Part shown: positions 26,020 to 34,814 of the stretch, one piece after another
Layout: every line of letters begins with the position of its first letter
Numbering within the stretch: the first letter of the stretch is position 1
Assembly: GCF_039724765.1 (NCBI RefSeq)
Contig: NZ_CP155729.1
Coordinates: 3,295,501-3,359,500, forward strand
Source of the DNA: Sagittula stellata E-37
GTDB taxonomy: Bacteria > Pseudomonadota > Alphaproteobacteria > Rhodobacterales > Rhodobacteraceae
Length of the DNA stretch: 64,000 nucleotides
Reading direction: 5' to 3'
Made by a program: the position numbers and the translations under genes
Notes under the pieces: generated by a model
Database searches by the model: none
The model's input: the letters and a program-made list of their open reading frames with translations, nothing else
What the model was told of the DNA's origin: nothing

Positions 26020-27265
26020 ACAGGCCTTCCTCCCGACTGATGAACTTGAAGAAGAAGACGGAAAATATCAGCAGGCAGCCGAAGACCACCACCGCCACGG
26101 CCGCGCCCGCCCCGATGTTGGACAGGGCAAAGGCCTGTTCGTACACGTTCACCGTCAGGGTCCGCGTGCCCGCGTTGCCGCCCGTCAGCAGGAAGATGTC
26201 GTCGAACTTGTTGAAGGTCCAGATGAAGCGCAGCAGGAACAGCACGCTCAGGATGCCCAGGAGCATCGGCAGCGAAAGATACCAGAACTGCTGGAAAGGC
26301 GAGGCCCCGTCCATCTCCGCCGCTTCGTACATGTCGCTGTCGATCGACTGCATGCGCGCCAGGATGAACAGGAAGGACAACGGGAAATACCGCCAGATTT
26401 CGAAGGCGGTGACCATGATCAGCGCCAGCGGTTTCTGTCCGAAAAAGTTGATCGACTGTTCGGTCACGCCCATCTGCACCAAAAGCGCGTTGGCCGATCC
26501 CGAGAACGGATCGAACAGCAGGATCCATGCGAAGGCGACCGCGATCACTGGCGCCACGTAGGGAAAGAGGTAGAGCCCCCTCAGCAGCCCCTGCCCCTTG
26601 AACGAATGGTTGAGAAGCTGTGCCGCGAAAAGCCCCATCACCAGCGCGCCGACGGTGCCGAAGACGGTGTAGAACAGCGTGACGCCGAAGACCGACAGGA
26701 ACTCTTCGCCATCGAAAACGCGGGCAAAGTTCTCCAGCGTGAAGTCGCCCGATGTCAGCACCGATTGCGCCCGGCCGGTCATCACCGGGTCGGTCTCTTC
26801 GATATCGGTTTTCTGCGCGAGGAAATCGGCAGAGACGGTTACCGGGATTTCCAGCCGCTCGCTGAAACCGCCCTCCCAGTCGCCCAGGTCGCAGAAGAAG
26901 TCGGCCCCTTCCAGCGTACAGCGCGGGTCGAGGTCGCCGACAACGGTCAAGCCGTCGGGCCAAGTGTCGGTCAGCGTGACCCTGGCGATCGGCTGGTCGC
27001 GCGACGAGTTCCGCAGTCTGTAGCGCACCGTCGCCTCGTCGCCCGCCGCCTGGGGCTTGCCGCGCAGGTCCTCGCGGATGACCACTTCGGGCGGGCGCAG
27101 GTCGCCCAGCTCCACGGGTTTGAAGCTGATCCAGAAGACCGCCAGAAGCGGCAGGACGACCACCGCCGCGACCGCGAAGAGCGTCGGGAACAGCAGCGAC
27201 CACGCCAGCCGCGCCTCTCGACGGGCAAGCGGGCCGGTTCCGGTCGGCGGAAGAGCCTGTGACAT
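26018..27265 (-). CDS. Sugar ABC transporter permease, MalF-like, with a DUF11-like periplasmic insertion
   Basis: The protein of 415 residues has a membrane helix near residues 20-45 and then about 100 soluble residues (about 50-150) before the next helices. The insertion reads like a DUF11/Ig-type beta domain: VRYRLRNSSRDQPIARVTLT, then WPDGLTVVGDLDPRC and FFCDLGDW with two cysteines. The permease core follows, with an EAA-type loop containing AAEMDGASPFQQFWYLSLPM near residue 310. GGAGGT ten bases before 27265 sets the start. E. coli MalF also has a large loop here (P2) that touches the binding protein; the domain type differs. Confidence 0.85.
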   Translation of the reverse strand: MSQALPPTGTGPLARREARLAWSLLFPTLFAVAAVVVLPLLAVFWISFKPVELGDLRPPEVVIREDLRGKPQAAGDEATVRYRLRNSSRDQPIARVTLTDTWPDGLTVVGDLDPRCTLEGADFFCDLGDWEGGFSERLEIPVTVSADFLAQKTDIEETDPVMTGRAQSVLTSGDFTLENFARVFDGEEFLSVFGVTLFYTVFGTVGALVMGLFAAQLLNHSFKGQGLLRGLYLFPYVAPVIAVAFAWILLFDPFSGSANALLVQMGVTEQSINFFGQKPLALIMVTAFEIWRYFPLSFLFILARMQSIDSDMYEAAEMDGASPFQQFWYLSLPMLLGILSVLFLLRFIWTFNKFDDIFLLTGGNAGTRTLTVNVYEQAFALSNIGAGAAVAVVVFGCLLIFSVFFFKFISREEGL

Positions 27266-27323
27266 GGCCGTGAACCTCCGTGGCGCGGGCGGGCGGACCA
27301 CTGTGGTCCGCCCGCCCGTGACG

Positions 27324-28670
27324 TCATTCGATCTTCGAAAGCTCGTCGTTCATCGCCGCGACGGCGTCGGCCACCTCGATCTGGCCGTCGATGTACTGCC
27401 GCACGATCCGGTTGATCGCCTGGCTGTTGATCATCTTGGAGGCCAGCGCCAGTTGTCCCTCGGTCACGCCCCAGCGCTGCGCCACGTCGAGGCCGCTGAC
27501 GATCTCGTCGATCTTCGACTGGTCGTAGAGATCACCCAGCGGTGCCTTTCGGTCGACGCCCACCGGCAGCTCCGCCCATGCCTTCTGAAAGGCGGTCGGG
27601 TCGTCGGCGGTGCCACGGCGCGTCGGGAACTTGCCCTCCGGCGCGATGGCCAGCGTCTGGGTATAGCCCTTGTCCATCGAGTAGGCGACGAACTCTTCCG
27701 CGATGTCAGTGTCGGCATCCGAGGTGATCCCGAAGTAGCGCATGTCGCCCCAGGCCGCGCCATCGGGGTTCGAGGGCCCGGCAAAGGTCGTCACGATCCC
27801 GGTTTTCGAGGCCAGCTCGGGCGAGGTCGGATCGTCGTTGATCGTCGGCGGCGCACTGTCGCGCAGACCCGCAAGTTCATCGAGGATGAAGGGCGACCAG
27901 ATGATCATCGCCGCGTTGCCCGAGAAGTAGAGCGATCGCGACTGATCCCAGTACAGGTCCCCCGGAGGCGAAGCGTCGGCAAGCTTCTTGTAGAACTCCA
28001 GCACCTCGGTGGTCTTCGCCTCGTCGAGCGGTGCGAAGCCGTCCTCCCCCACCGGCGTCACGCCGTTGGCGAGAAAGACATGCTCCAACACCTGGCTCAT
28101 GAAGGGTTCGTCGACCTTGGTGGCGGCTACGAAACCGTACATCTCCGGCGGATTGTGCAGCTTCTCAAGCGCGGTCTCGACCGCGGCATAGGTGGTCGGC
28201 GCCTCAAGCCCGGCCTCGTCGAACAGGTCCTTGCGGTAAAGGATCATCTGCGTCCAGCCGTCCACGGGGACCGCCGCGTAGCCCTCCCCGAAGGCGGCCA
28301 TCTTCAGGGCACCTTCCGCAAAGGTGTCCTCGCCCAAATCCTCGATCACGTCCGTCGCCGCCTCGGGATCGAGGATACCTTCCTCCGCCCATGGCAGGGA
28401 CCATTGCAACGTGTGATAGATCACGTCCGGCAGGTCGCCCGCCGCGAAGGCCGCCGTCGCCCGTGTGCCGAGGTCGCCTTCCTCTACCGGAATGACCTCG
28501 ACATCGTTGCCGGTCTCCGCGGCAAAGTCTGCGGCCATCTGTTCCTGACGGGCCAGCCGTTCGGGTTGGGTTTCGGTTGTCCAGAACCGTATCGTGTCGG
28601 CCTGCGCCGCACCCGCGATCGCCAGCGCAAGCGCCGTACCGGCCAGCAGTCTGGCTTTGTTCGTCGCCAT
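27324..28670 (-). CDS. Sugar ABC transporter substrate-binding protein
   Basis: The 448-residue protein has a Sec signal peptide (MATNKARLLAGTALALAIAG, cut near AAQA) and a mature start DTIRFWTTETQPERLARQEQ typical of family-1 solute-binding proteins. AGGAGGA lies before the ATG at 28670, so the longer frame to 28892 is rejected. It is the first gene of the sugar transporter operon (binding protein, MalF-like, MalG-like, GH63-like, ATPase). Proteins of this type bind oligosaccharides or glycosylated solutes. Confidence 0.88.
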   Translation of the reverse strand: MATNKARLLAGTALALAIAGAAQADTIRFWTTETQPERLARQEQMAADFAAETGNDVEVIPVEEGDLGTRATAAFAAGDLPDVIYHTLQWSLPWAEEGILDPEAATDVIEDLGEDTFAEGALKMAAFGEGYAAVPVDGWTQMILYRKDLFDEAGLEAPTTYAAVETALEKLHNPPEMYGFVAATKVDEPFMSQVLEHVFLANGVTPVGEDGFAPLDEAKTTEVLEFYKKLADASPPGDLYWDQSRSLYFSGNAAMIIWSPFILDELAGLRDSAPPTINDDPTSPELASKTGIVTTFAGPSNPDGAAWGDMRYFGITSDADTDIAEEFVAYSMDKGYTQTLAIAPEGKFPTRRGTADDPTAFQKAWAELPVGVDRKAPLGDLYDQSKIDEIVSGLDVAQRWGVTEGQLALASKMINSQAINRIVRQYIDGQIEVADAVAAMNDELSKIE

Positions 28671-29015
28671 GGTATCCTCCTGTTGAACACGGGAGGCATC
28701 GTGCGGGGCAAGGCGCCCCTCCGGACCGTTTGCCCGGTTTGCCGCCCTCGCACCTCGCGGTGTCCGGCAGCCGTGGCTTGGTGCGCATCTTGCTGCACTG
28801 CCACATTTATGACTTTGAAAATCGACAACGATTCCCCCCCTCTGAAAGAGTGAGTTAACCCGTGCGACAAGCCAAGATGAAATAAGAGGCACTTGATGAA
28901 CGCCGGTCTCCTCGACCGGATCGAATGAGGGCGCTGCGGCGAGACGGTTCGAAGCCAGACATGAACCCGGCGCAGGGGGCGCCGGGTTCCAGTTCTCTCA
29001 ACCTGATGCAATGCC
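28671..29015. other. Gap between tctA and the sugar transporter operon
   Basis: This 345-bp gap holds no gene. The part next to 28671 should contain the promoter of the sugar operon, but no convincing -35/-10 pair or operator was found. The part next to 29015 holds a strong hairpin, listed separately. Confidence 0.5.
28963..28989 (-). terminator. Hairpin downstream of tctA
   Basis: Perfect 11-bp arms GAACCCGGCGC and GCGCCGGGTTC lie 26 bases past the tctA stop codon on the minus strand. No clear T-run follows, so it may stabilise the 3' end rather than terminate strictly. Confidence 0.6.
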
Positions 29016-30554
29016 TCAGTCGCGGATCGAGCCTTCTTCGTCGCCCTGCCGGCGCATCCCGGCCTTGACCCGCGCCCCCACGATCAGGGGCAGGATGAAT
29101 CCGACGATCGCGACGGCCCAGAGGCCGATGGCCAGCGGACTGTCGACAAGTGTCCACCAGTTGCCGTTGTCGATGGTGATCGCGCGGCGCAGGTTGTTCT
29201 CCATCGCGTTGCCCAGCAGCGTCCCGAGGATGATCGGAACCAGCGGTACGTCGAACTTGCGCAGCACCCAACCCATGATGCCGAAGCCGATCATCACAAG
29301 CAGGTCGAAGGTCGATCCGGAGATGCCGTAGATACCGACGAAACTGACCATGGCCACGATGGGCATCAGGATGCGCGACGGAACCATCAGAACGCGGGTG
29401 AAGATGCCGACCATCGGGATGTTCATCGCCAGAAGCATGAAGTTGGCGATGAAAAGCGCAGCGATCAGGCCCCACACCACGTCCGGGTTCTGGGTGAACA
29501 GCAGCGGCCCCGGGGTGATGTTCAGCGCCAGCAGGACGGCAAGCAGCACGGCCGTCGTACCGGAGCCCGGCACACCCAGCGCCAGCATTGGCACCAGCGC
29601 CCCGCCAGCGGCGGCGTTGTTGCCGGCCTCAGGTGCGGCGACACCGCGAGGGTCGCCCTTGCCGAAGGTGCCTTCCTTGTCGACCAGCCGTTTCTCGAAC
29701 GAGTAGGAGATGAACGAGCCCAGCGAGGCCCCCGCCCCCGGCAAGACACCCGCAAGGAAGCCAAGGAATGACGTGCGCAGCATCGTGGGCGTGCACTGCT
29801 TGATCATCGACATCGGCGGGTAGAGCTTGCCGATCTTCAGTTTGGTCTCATCCGCGTCGGACCCGCTATGCCTGTGCTCAAGGAAGATGAAAACCTCGGA
29901 CAGCGCGAACAGGCCCACGATGGCCACGAGGAAGTCGAGCCCGTCGTAAAGGTGCACCTCCCCGAAGGTGAAACGCGGCACGCCGGTCTGGGTGTCGACA
30001 CCGATCATGGCAAGACCAAGCCCCAGTGCCGCGGCAAAGGCCGACTTCGCCTGGTTGGTCGATGACACGCCGCCAAGCGTCATGAAAGCCAGGGCGAACA
30101 GCGCAAAGTACTCTGCCGGACCGAACAGCAGTGCGATTTTCACCAGCTGGGGTGCGAGGAAGATCAGACCCCAGGTTGCGAAGAACGCCCCGACAAAGGA
30201 AGCAATTCCCGAAAGCGAGAGGGCCTCACCGGCAAGCCCTTTCTTCGCCATCGGATGCCCGTCGAGACAGGTCATCATTGCCGGTTCGTCTCCGGGGATG
30301 TTCAGCAGGATCGACGAAATCCGCCCGCCGTACATCGCGCCGTAGTAGACAGAAGTCAGCAGAATCAGCGAGGGCGTGGCGCCCAGACCAAGGGTGAAGG
30401 CCAGCGGGATCAGGATCGCCACGCCGTTCGATGGGCCAAGGCCGGGCAATGCGCCCATGATCGTGCCTAGGAAGCAGCCCAAAAGGGCCAGCAGGATGTT
30501 CTGCCACGTCAACGCGATGGCAAAGCCGTCAGCGAGATTTGCAAAGGTTTCCAT
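29016..30554 (-). CDS. tctA: Tripartite tricarboxylate transporter large permease TctA
   Basis: This is the 512-residue, about 12-helix membrane subunit of a TctABC-type importer. Typical marks are IMGALPGLGPSNGVAILIPL near residue 35, YYGAMYGGRISSILLNIPG near 70, and ALGVPGSGTTAVLLAVLLAL in the second repeat. It starts three bases after the tctB stop codon. A hairpin follows the gene. A second, different TctA lies at the right edge of the window. Confidence 0.92.
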   Translation of the reverse strand: METFANLADGFAIALTWQNILLALLGCFLGTIMGALPGLGPSNGVAILIPLAFTLGLGATPSLILLTSVYYGAMYGGRISSILLNIPGDEPAMMTCLDGHPMAKKGLAGEALSLSGIASFVGAFFATWGLIFLAPQLVKIALLFGPAEYFALFALAFMTLGGVSSTNQAKSAFAAALGLGLAMIGVDTQTGVPRFTFGEVHLYDGLDFLVAIVGLFALSEVFIFLEHRHSGSDADETKLKIGKLYPPMSMIKQCTPTMLRTSFLGFLAGVLPGAGASLGSFISYSFEKRLVDKEGTFGKGDPRGVAAPEAGNNAAAGGALVPMLALGVPGSGTTAVLLAVLLALNITPGPLLFTQNPDVVWGLIAALFIANFMLLAMNIPMVGIFTRVLMVPSRILMPIVAMVSFVGIYGISGSTFDLLVMIGFGIMGWVLRKFDVPLVPIILGTLLGNAMENNLRRAITIDNGNWWTLVDSPLAIGLWAVAIVGFILPLIVGARVKAGMRRQGDEEGSIRD

Positions 30555-30557
30555 GGA

Positions 30558-30989
30558 TCAGAATCCCCAGGGACCGCGGGCGAGGCTGAGGCCCAGCACA
30601 AGGTGGAAGATGACGTAAATGCCAACCGAGGTGCCGACGCCGGTCAGCACCGCCTCGACCGGACCAGAGCCGAGCCGCCACGCGAGGTAGGCCGCGGCAA
30701 AGGCCGTGGCGATCACAAAGCCCGCGATGGGCAACAGTTCGGTATACAGGATCATCACGACCACGGCGGCGCCGATCTCGACCAGCCGACCTATGGCGGG
30801 CCATTCCGGTTCGGGATCCGGGCGGAAGGCGATCACGGCGCTCGAAATGCCGAGCACGGCGGCAATGATCAGGGGGAAGGCCTTGGGACCCACGGCATCG
30901 GAGAGAAAGCTTTCCTCGATATACAGCGCCGAAATGGCGAAACCGATGGCGAGGAGAATGCCGAAGACCCCGAAGATGCGATCACTCAT
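30558..30989 (-). CDS. tctB: Tripartite tricarboxylate transporter small permease TctB
   Basis: The 143-residue protein has four hydrophobic helices and the TctB-type early segment FPLIIAAVLGISSAVIAF near residue 38. The ATG at 30989 follows GGAG and is preferred over an upstream TTG. It lies between tctC and tctA as usual. Confidence 0.85.
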   Translation of the reverse strand: MSDRIFGVFGILLAIGFAISALYIEESFLSDAVGPKAFPLIIAAVLGISSAVIAFRPDPEPEWPAIGRLVEIGAAVVVMILYTELLPIAGFVIATAFAAAYLAWRLGSGPVEAVLTGVGTSVGIYVIFHLVLGLSLARGPWGF

Positions 30990-31087
30990 GGGGATCTCCA
31001 ATTCGGGATGTCAGAGGGGGGAGTATCGGGTAAGGATCGGGCGCCGCCTCGTGCGGCGGCGCCCTCTATGAAGCGTGTAGGGGACGC

Positions 31088-32062
31088 TTACTTGATGATG
31101 CCGATTTCCTTGGAGATCGACTGGATCTTGGCCACGGATTCCTCGACGAAGGCCTGGAAATCCGCCCCCTGCAGGTCGAGCGGCGCAAGGCCGTTCGTCT
31201 CCATCACGGCCTTCCACTCGTCGGAGGCATAGAGCTCGCCGATCTTGGAAACCCATGCGTCATACGCTTCGTCGGACATACCGCCCGGCGCATAGAAGCC
31301 GCGCCAGTTCGCGCCGATGGCGTCGACGCCCTGCTCTTTCGCGGTCGGCATCTCGGAGAACTCGCCCCCCAGACGCTCGGGCGCGAGGACCGCGATGACC
31401 TTGATATCGCCGGAGTCGACAAAGCCCTTCGCTTCGGAGATGTCGCCGGTGAACGCCTGAACCGAACCCGCCAGAAGCTGGGTCACAGCTTCGCCGCCGC
31501 CGTCGAAGGCGATGTACTTCACCGCACGCACGTCATCGATGCCATAGGCGTTGGCCGCGATCAGGACCTTCAGGTGGTCCCAGCCGCCCACGGCCGAACC
31601 GCCCGCGATGGAGATCGAGGTCGGGTCCGCCTTGATCTCGTCCAGCAGCGCCGGCAGCGTGTCGATGTCTGAGTCCGCCGCGACGGCGATCACACCGTAA
31701 TCCGCGCCGACAGAAGCCAGCCAGCGGACCTGATCCATGGTGTTGCCCGGGTAGGCGCCCTGCGCGAGCCGGGTCGCGGTCGCCGAGGATGCCGCGACGA
31801 TCAGGTCGTTGTCGTCACCGCGCTTGTTCACGACTTCGGCGTAGGCCACACCACCGCCACCGCCGGCGAGGTTCACGACCTGCATTGTCTTGTCGATCAG
31901 ACCGAGGTCCTGCAGCGACTTGCCCACCTGGCGGCAGGTGAAATCCCAGCCACCGCCCGGGTTGGCAGGTGCGATACATTCCGGGTTTTCCTGCGCGCTT
32001 GCGGCAAGGGCGGATACGCCGACGAGTGCCGCGGCCACGACGAGCCGGGTTGCTTTGATCAT
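31088..32062 (-). CDS. tctC: Tripartite tricarboxylate transporter binding protein TctC
   Basis: The 324-residue periplasmic protein has a Sec signal (MIKATRLVVAAALVGVSALA). The mature N-terminus ENPECIAPANPGGGWDFTCR has the family's glycine-rich ligand loop, and VNLAGGGGGVAYAEV follows near residue 65. The GGAGG box before 32062 sets the start. The first position in the operon fits the high amount of binding protein needed. The ligand is a carboxylate of unknown identity. Confidence 0.9.
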   Translation of the reverse strand: MIKATRLVVAAALVGVSALAASAQENPECIAPANPGGGWDFTCRQVGKSLQDLGLIDKTMQVVNLAGGGGGVAYAEVVNKRGDDNDLIVAASSATATRLAQGAYPGNTMDQVRWLASVGADYGVIAVAADSDIDTLPALLDEIKADPTSISIAGGSAVGGWDHLKVLIAANAYGIDDVRAVKYIAFDGGGEAVTQLLAGSVQAFTGDISEAKGFVDSGDIKVIAVLAPERLGGEFSEMPTAKEQGVDAIGANWRGFYAPGGMSDEAYDAWVSKIGELYASDEWKAVMETNGLAPLDLQGADFQAFVEESVAKIQSISKEIGIIK

Positions 32063-32564
32063 TCTGTTTTCCTCCACTTTGGCAGCCGCAATAGGCGGCC
32101 GCCCGAAACTCCCCGTACTCACGGCTGCATGTGCAGCCTCCCTCTTTACGGGTTGAGCAAAGGACGTAGCGAAGGAAGCTGTCGTGAAACTGTCATTGCC
32201 CGGCAAATGGGCAAAATTCCGACGAAATGGGAATGTCCCCAGCATTCAGCCACTGATTGCCAATGGCGCCCACGGTCATCCGGAAAAGGTCATCGGGCGC
32301 CCGAACCTGTCCGGGGTCATGGGCCAAACCGCCGGCGGCATCGGGGCCCCCGCGCTTGGAACTGGCGTTTCCCGACATACACTTGCCCTACGGCTCGAAG
32401 CGCGCACATGTGGTCGCCGCTTGGTTCACTTGCCACAGGTGCGCCGGAAACACAGGCCATCGCCGGGACAACATGCGACCCGGCCCGATCCGCTGCGGGC
32501 GCTGGTCGCGCAAGACGCTGATGACATTCTTGCAGGGTGTGTTCGGCCCTGGTGACTTTGCATG
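32063..32564. other. Gap upstream of tctC without a supported gene
   Basis: About 500 bp without a recognisable gene. Two plus-strand open frames (32129-32521 and 32184-32555) lack a ribosome-binding site and any family signature. The tctC promoter should lie in the part near 32070-32250, but no clear elements were seen. Confidence 0.5.
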
Positions 32565-32590
32565 AAAAAAGGACGGCCCATGGACCGCCC
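32565..32590 (-). terminator. Rho-independent terminator of the aap operon
   Basis: On the minus strand GGGCGGTCC and GGCCGTCC can pair around a three-base loop (with two G-U pairs), followed directly by six T. It lies 23 bases past the aapP stop codon. Confidence 0.75.
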
Positions 32591-32613
32591 TTCCCCCTTG
32601 TATTTATTGCCCG

Positions 32614-33405
32614 TCAGTGGCCGATGATCTGGCTCAGGAACTGCTTGGTGCGTTCGCTCTGCGGGTTGTTGAAGAAACGTGTCGGTTCGTTCTGTTCGAC
32701 GATCTGGCCGTCAGCCATGAAGATCACCCGGTTCGCCACCGCTTGCGCAAAACCCATTTCGTGGGTCACGCAAATCATGGTCATCCCCTCCTCTGCCAGT
32801 TCGATCATGGTGTCGAGCACCTCCTTGATCATCTCCGGGTCGAGCGCGGACGTCGGTTCGTCGAACAGCATGATCCGCGGCTTCATGCAAAGCGAGCGGG
32901 CGATCGCCACACGCTGCTGCTGACCGCCCGAAAGCTGCCCGGGGTACTTGCCCGCCTGATCGGGGATCTTGACCTTTTCCAGGAAGTGCATCGCCGTCTC
33001 GATGGCCTCGCGCTTGGGCGTCTTGCGCACATGAATGGGCGCCAGCGTGCAGTTTTCCAGAATGGTCAGGTGCGGGAAGAGGTTGAAGTGCTGGAAGCAC
33101 ATGCCGACCTCGGACCGGATCTTGTCGATGTTCTTGAGGTCGGACGTCAGCCGCGTGCCGTCCACCACGATGGAGCCTTTCTGGTGTTCCTCCAGCGCGT
33201 TGATACAGCGGATCAGCGTGGATTTGCCGGACCCGGAGGGACCGCAGACCACGATCCGCTCGCCGCGGAAGACCGTCAGGTCGATGTCGCGCAGAACATG
33301 GAACTGACCGTACCACTTGTTCATGCCGCGGATCTCGATGGCCACCTCGTCCGAGACAGTCATCTTCTTGGCCGCTGGGGCCTCCATTGTCATTTGTTCT
33401 GTCAT
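32614..33405 (-). CDS. aapP: General L-amino acid ABC transporter ATP-binding protein AapP/BztD
   Basis: This is the 263-residue ATPase of the general amino-acid importer. Walker A is CGPSGSGKSTLIRCINALEE near residue 55, the signature LSGGQQQR near 158 and Walker B IMLFDEPTSALDPEM near 180. GAGGAA precedes the ATG. It is the last gene of aapJ-aapQ-aapM-aapP and is followed by a terminator. Confidence 0.93.
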   Translation of the reverse strand: MTEQMTMEAPAAKKMTVSDEVAIEIRGMNKWYGQFHVLRDIDLTVFRGERIVVCGPSGSGKSTLIRCINALEEHQKGSIVVDGTRLTSDLKNIDKIRSEVGMCFQHFNLFPHLTILENCTLAPIHVRKTPKREAIETAMHFLEKVKIPDQAGKYPGQLSGGQQQRVAIARSLCMKPRIMLFDEPTSALDPEMIKEVLDTMIELAEEGMTMICVTHEMGFAQAVANRVIFMADGQIVEQNEPTRFFNNPQSERTKQFLSQIIGH

Positions 33406-33415
33406 GATGTGTTCC

Positions 33416-34801
33416 TCAGCGGTGCGAGCGGTCGAGCTTGCGTTCCATGTGGACCGAGTACCGGGACATGCCGAAGCAGAAGATCCAGTAGATCAGTGCG
33501 ATGGTGAGATAACCTGTGTAGGCGGTCGTGGGCGTGGACCATTCGGGGTCCTTCAGGGTGTTGTTCAGGATGCCCAGAAGGTCGAAGATCGAGATGATCA
33601 GCACCAGCGTGGTGTCCTTGAACAGGCCGATGAAGGTGTTCACGATCCCCGGGATCACCGTGGTCAGCGCCTGCGGCATGATGATAAGCCGCATCTGCTG
33701 CCAGAAGCTCAGGCCCAGCGACATGCCGCCCTCGTACTGGCCCTTCGGAATGGCCTGAAGACCGCCCCGGATGACCTCTGCCATGTAGGCGGAAGCAAAC
33801 AGCACCACGCCGATCATGGCGCGCAGCAGCTTGTTGAAGTCGACACCCGGTTCGAGGAAGTAGGGCAGCATCGCGGATGCGAAGAACAGCACCGAAATGA
33901 GCGGGATGCCCCGCACCACTTCGATGAAGATCACCGAGCTGTACTTGATGATCGGCGCGTTCGACCGCCGGCCCAGTGCCAGCAGCATCCCCACCGGAAG
34001 CGAGATCACGATGCCGAAGATCGCCACCACCAGCGTGATCGTCAGACCGCCCCACTTGTTGGTTTCGACGACTTCGGTGCCAAGCGCCAGATCGATGACC
34101 ATGGTCACCAGCGGCAGTCCGCCCCAAAGCGCCAGTCCGCCCGCCGCGATCAGCAGCGCGGGCGCGAAGGCCGAGCCGACGTCCCCGAGCTTCCCGGCGT
34201 CGGACAACCACCACGCAGCGAAAAACACCGCAGCCAGCACCAGCGGGAACCATGCACCGGCGAATATGTGGCCGAGGTCGCCGTCGTCTTCGACCGGCAT
34301 CCCGTTCAGCAGGACATAGGCGATGACCGGAAAACCCGTCAGCATGAAGGCCGCCACCTTGCCGCGATGCGGCAGCGGAAAGATCAGCCATGCGATGCCG
34401 ACCGCAAGGATCAGCATCGACAGCTTCACCCGCCAGACATCCTCCTCAGGGTAAAAGCCGAACATGAACTGATACCATTTGGCCTGGATGAACGGCCAGC
34501 AGGCTCCTGTCGGGTTGAGGAAGCAGGTTTCTCGTTTCAGCCCCTCGGGGTCGGCAAAAGTCGCGTTGAAGACGGCGAAGTCCAGCAGCGTCCAAATCAT
34601 CCACACCAACGAATACGCGGCGAAGACGGTGATCAGGATCATCAGGATCGAGCCAACGGCCTTGCCGGGGCTCGTGAAGTCCGACATCGAAGCGAAGATG
34701 TTCCGCCACAACCAGCCGCGCAGACCGACTTCGGTCGGCGGAGCGGGCAGACGGGGCGCTTCGTGGGTGCGGACCCAGTGATCTGTTTCGTGTTCTTGCA
34801 T
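33416..34801 (-). CDS. aapM: General L-amino acid ABC transporter permease AapM/BztC
   Basis: The 461-residue permease is of the enlarged type found only in Aap/Bzt transporters. Helices are added before the permease core, and a periplasmic insertion (FADPEGLKRETCFLNPTGAC, about residue 82) precedes it. The core contains the GIPLISVLFFASAMLPYF and EGGMSLGLSFWQQMRLIIMP segments, the latter the EAA-type loop. It lies 13 bp after aapQ and 10 bp before aapP. Confidence 0.93.
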   Translation of the reverse strand: MQEHETDHWVRTHEAPRLPAPPTEVGLRGWLWRNIFASMSDFTSPGKAVGSILMILITVFAAYSLVWMIWTLLDFAVFNATFADPEGLKRETCFLNPTGACWPFIQAKWYQFMFGFYPEEDVWRVKLSMLILAVGIAWLIFPLPHRGKVAAFMLTGFPVIAYVLLNGMPVEDDGDLGHIFAGAWFPLVLAAVFFAAWWLSDAGKLGDVGSAFAPALLIAAGGLALWGGLPLVTMVIDLALGTEVVETNKWGGLTITLVVAIFGIVISLPVGMLLALGRRSNAPIIKYSSVIFIEVVRGIPLISVLFFASAMLPYFLEPGVDFNKLLRAMIGVVLFASAYMAEVIRGGLQAIPKGQYEGGMSLGLSFWQQMRLIIMPQALTTVIPGIVNTFIGLFKDTTLVLIISIFDLLGILNNTLKDPEWSTPTTAYTGYLTIALIYWIFCFGMSRYSVHMERKLDRSHR

Positions 34802-34814
34802 CAGATCGTCCCCC

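Noticed and set aside
24586..26040. Plus-strand open frame of 484 residues over the MalG-type permease
   Set aside because: Antisense shadow with extreme composition; the minus-strand permease has clear helices and the EAA loop.
28867..28878. A further copy of the dispersed repeat head (GCCAAGATGAA)
   Set aside because: Only 11 bases match and no GC-rich palindrome is attached, so chance cannot be excluded.
32129..32555. Plus-strand open frames upstream of tctC
   Set aside because: No ribosome-binding site, no motif, and a composition typical of non-coding GC-rich DNA.
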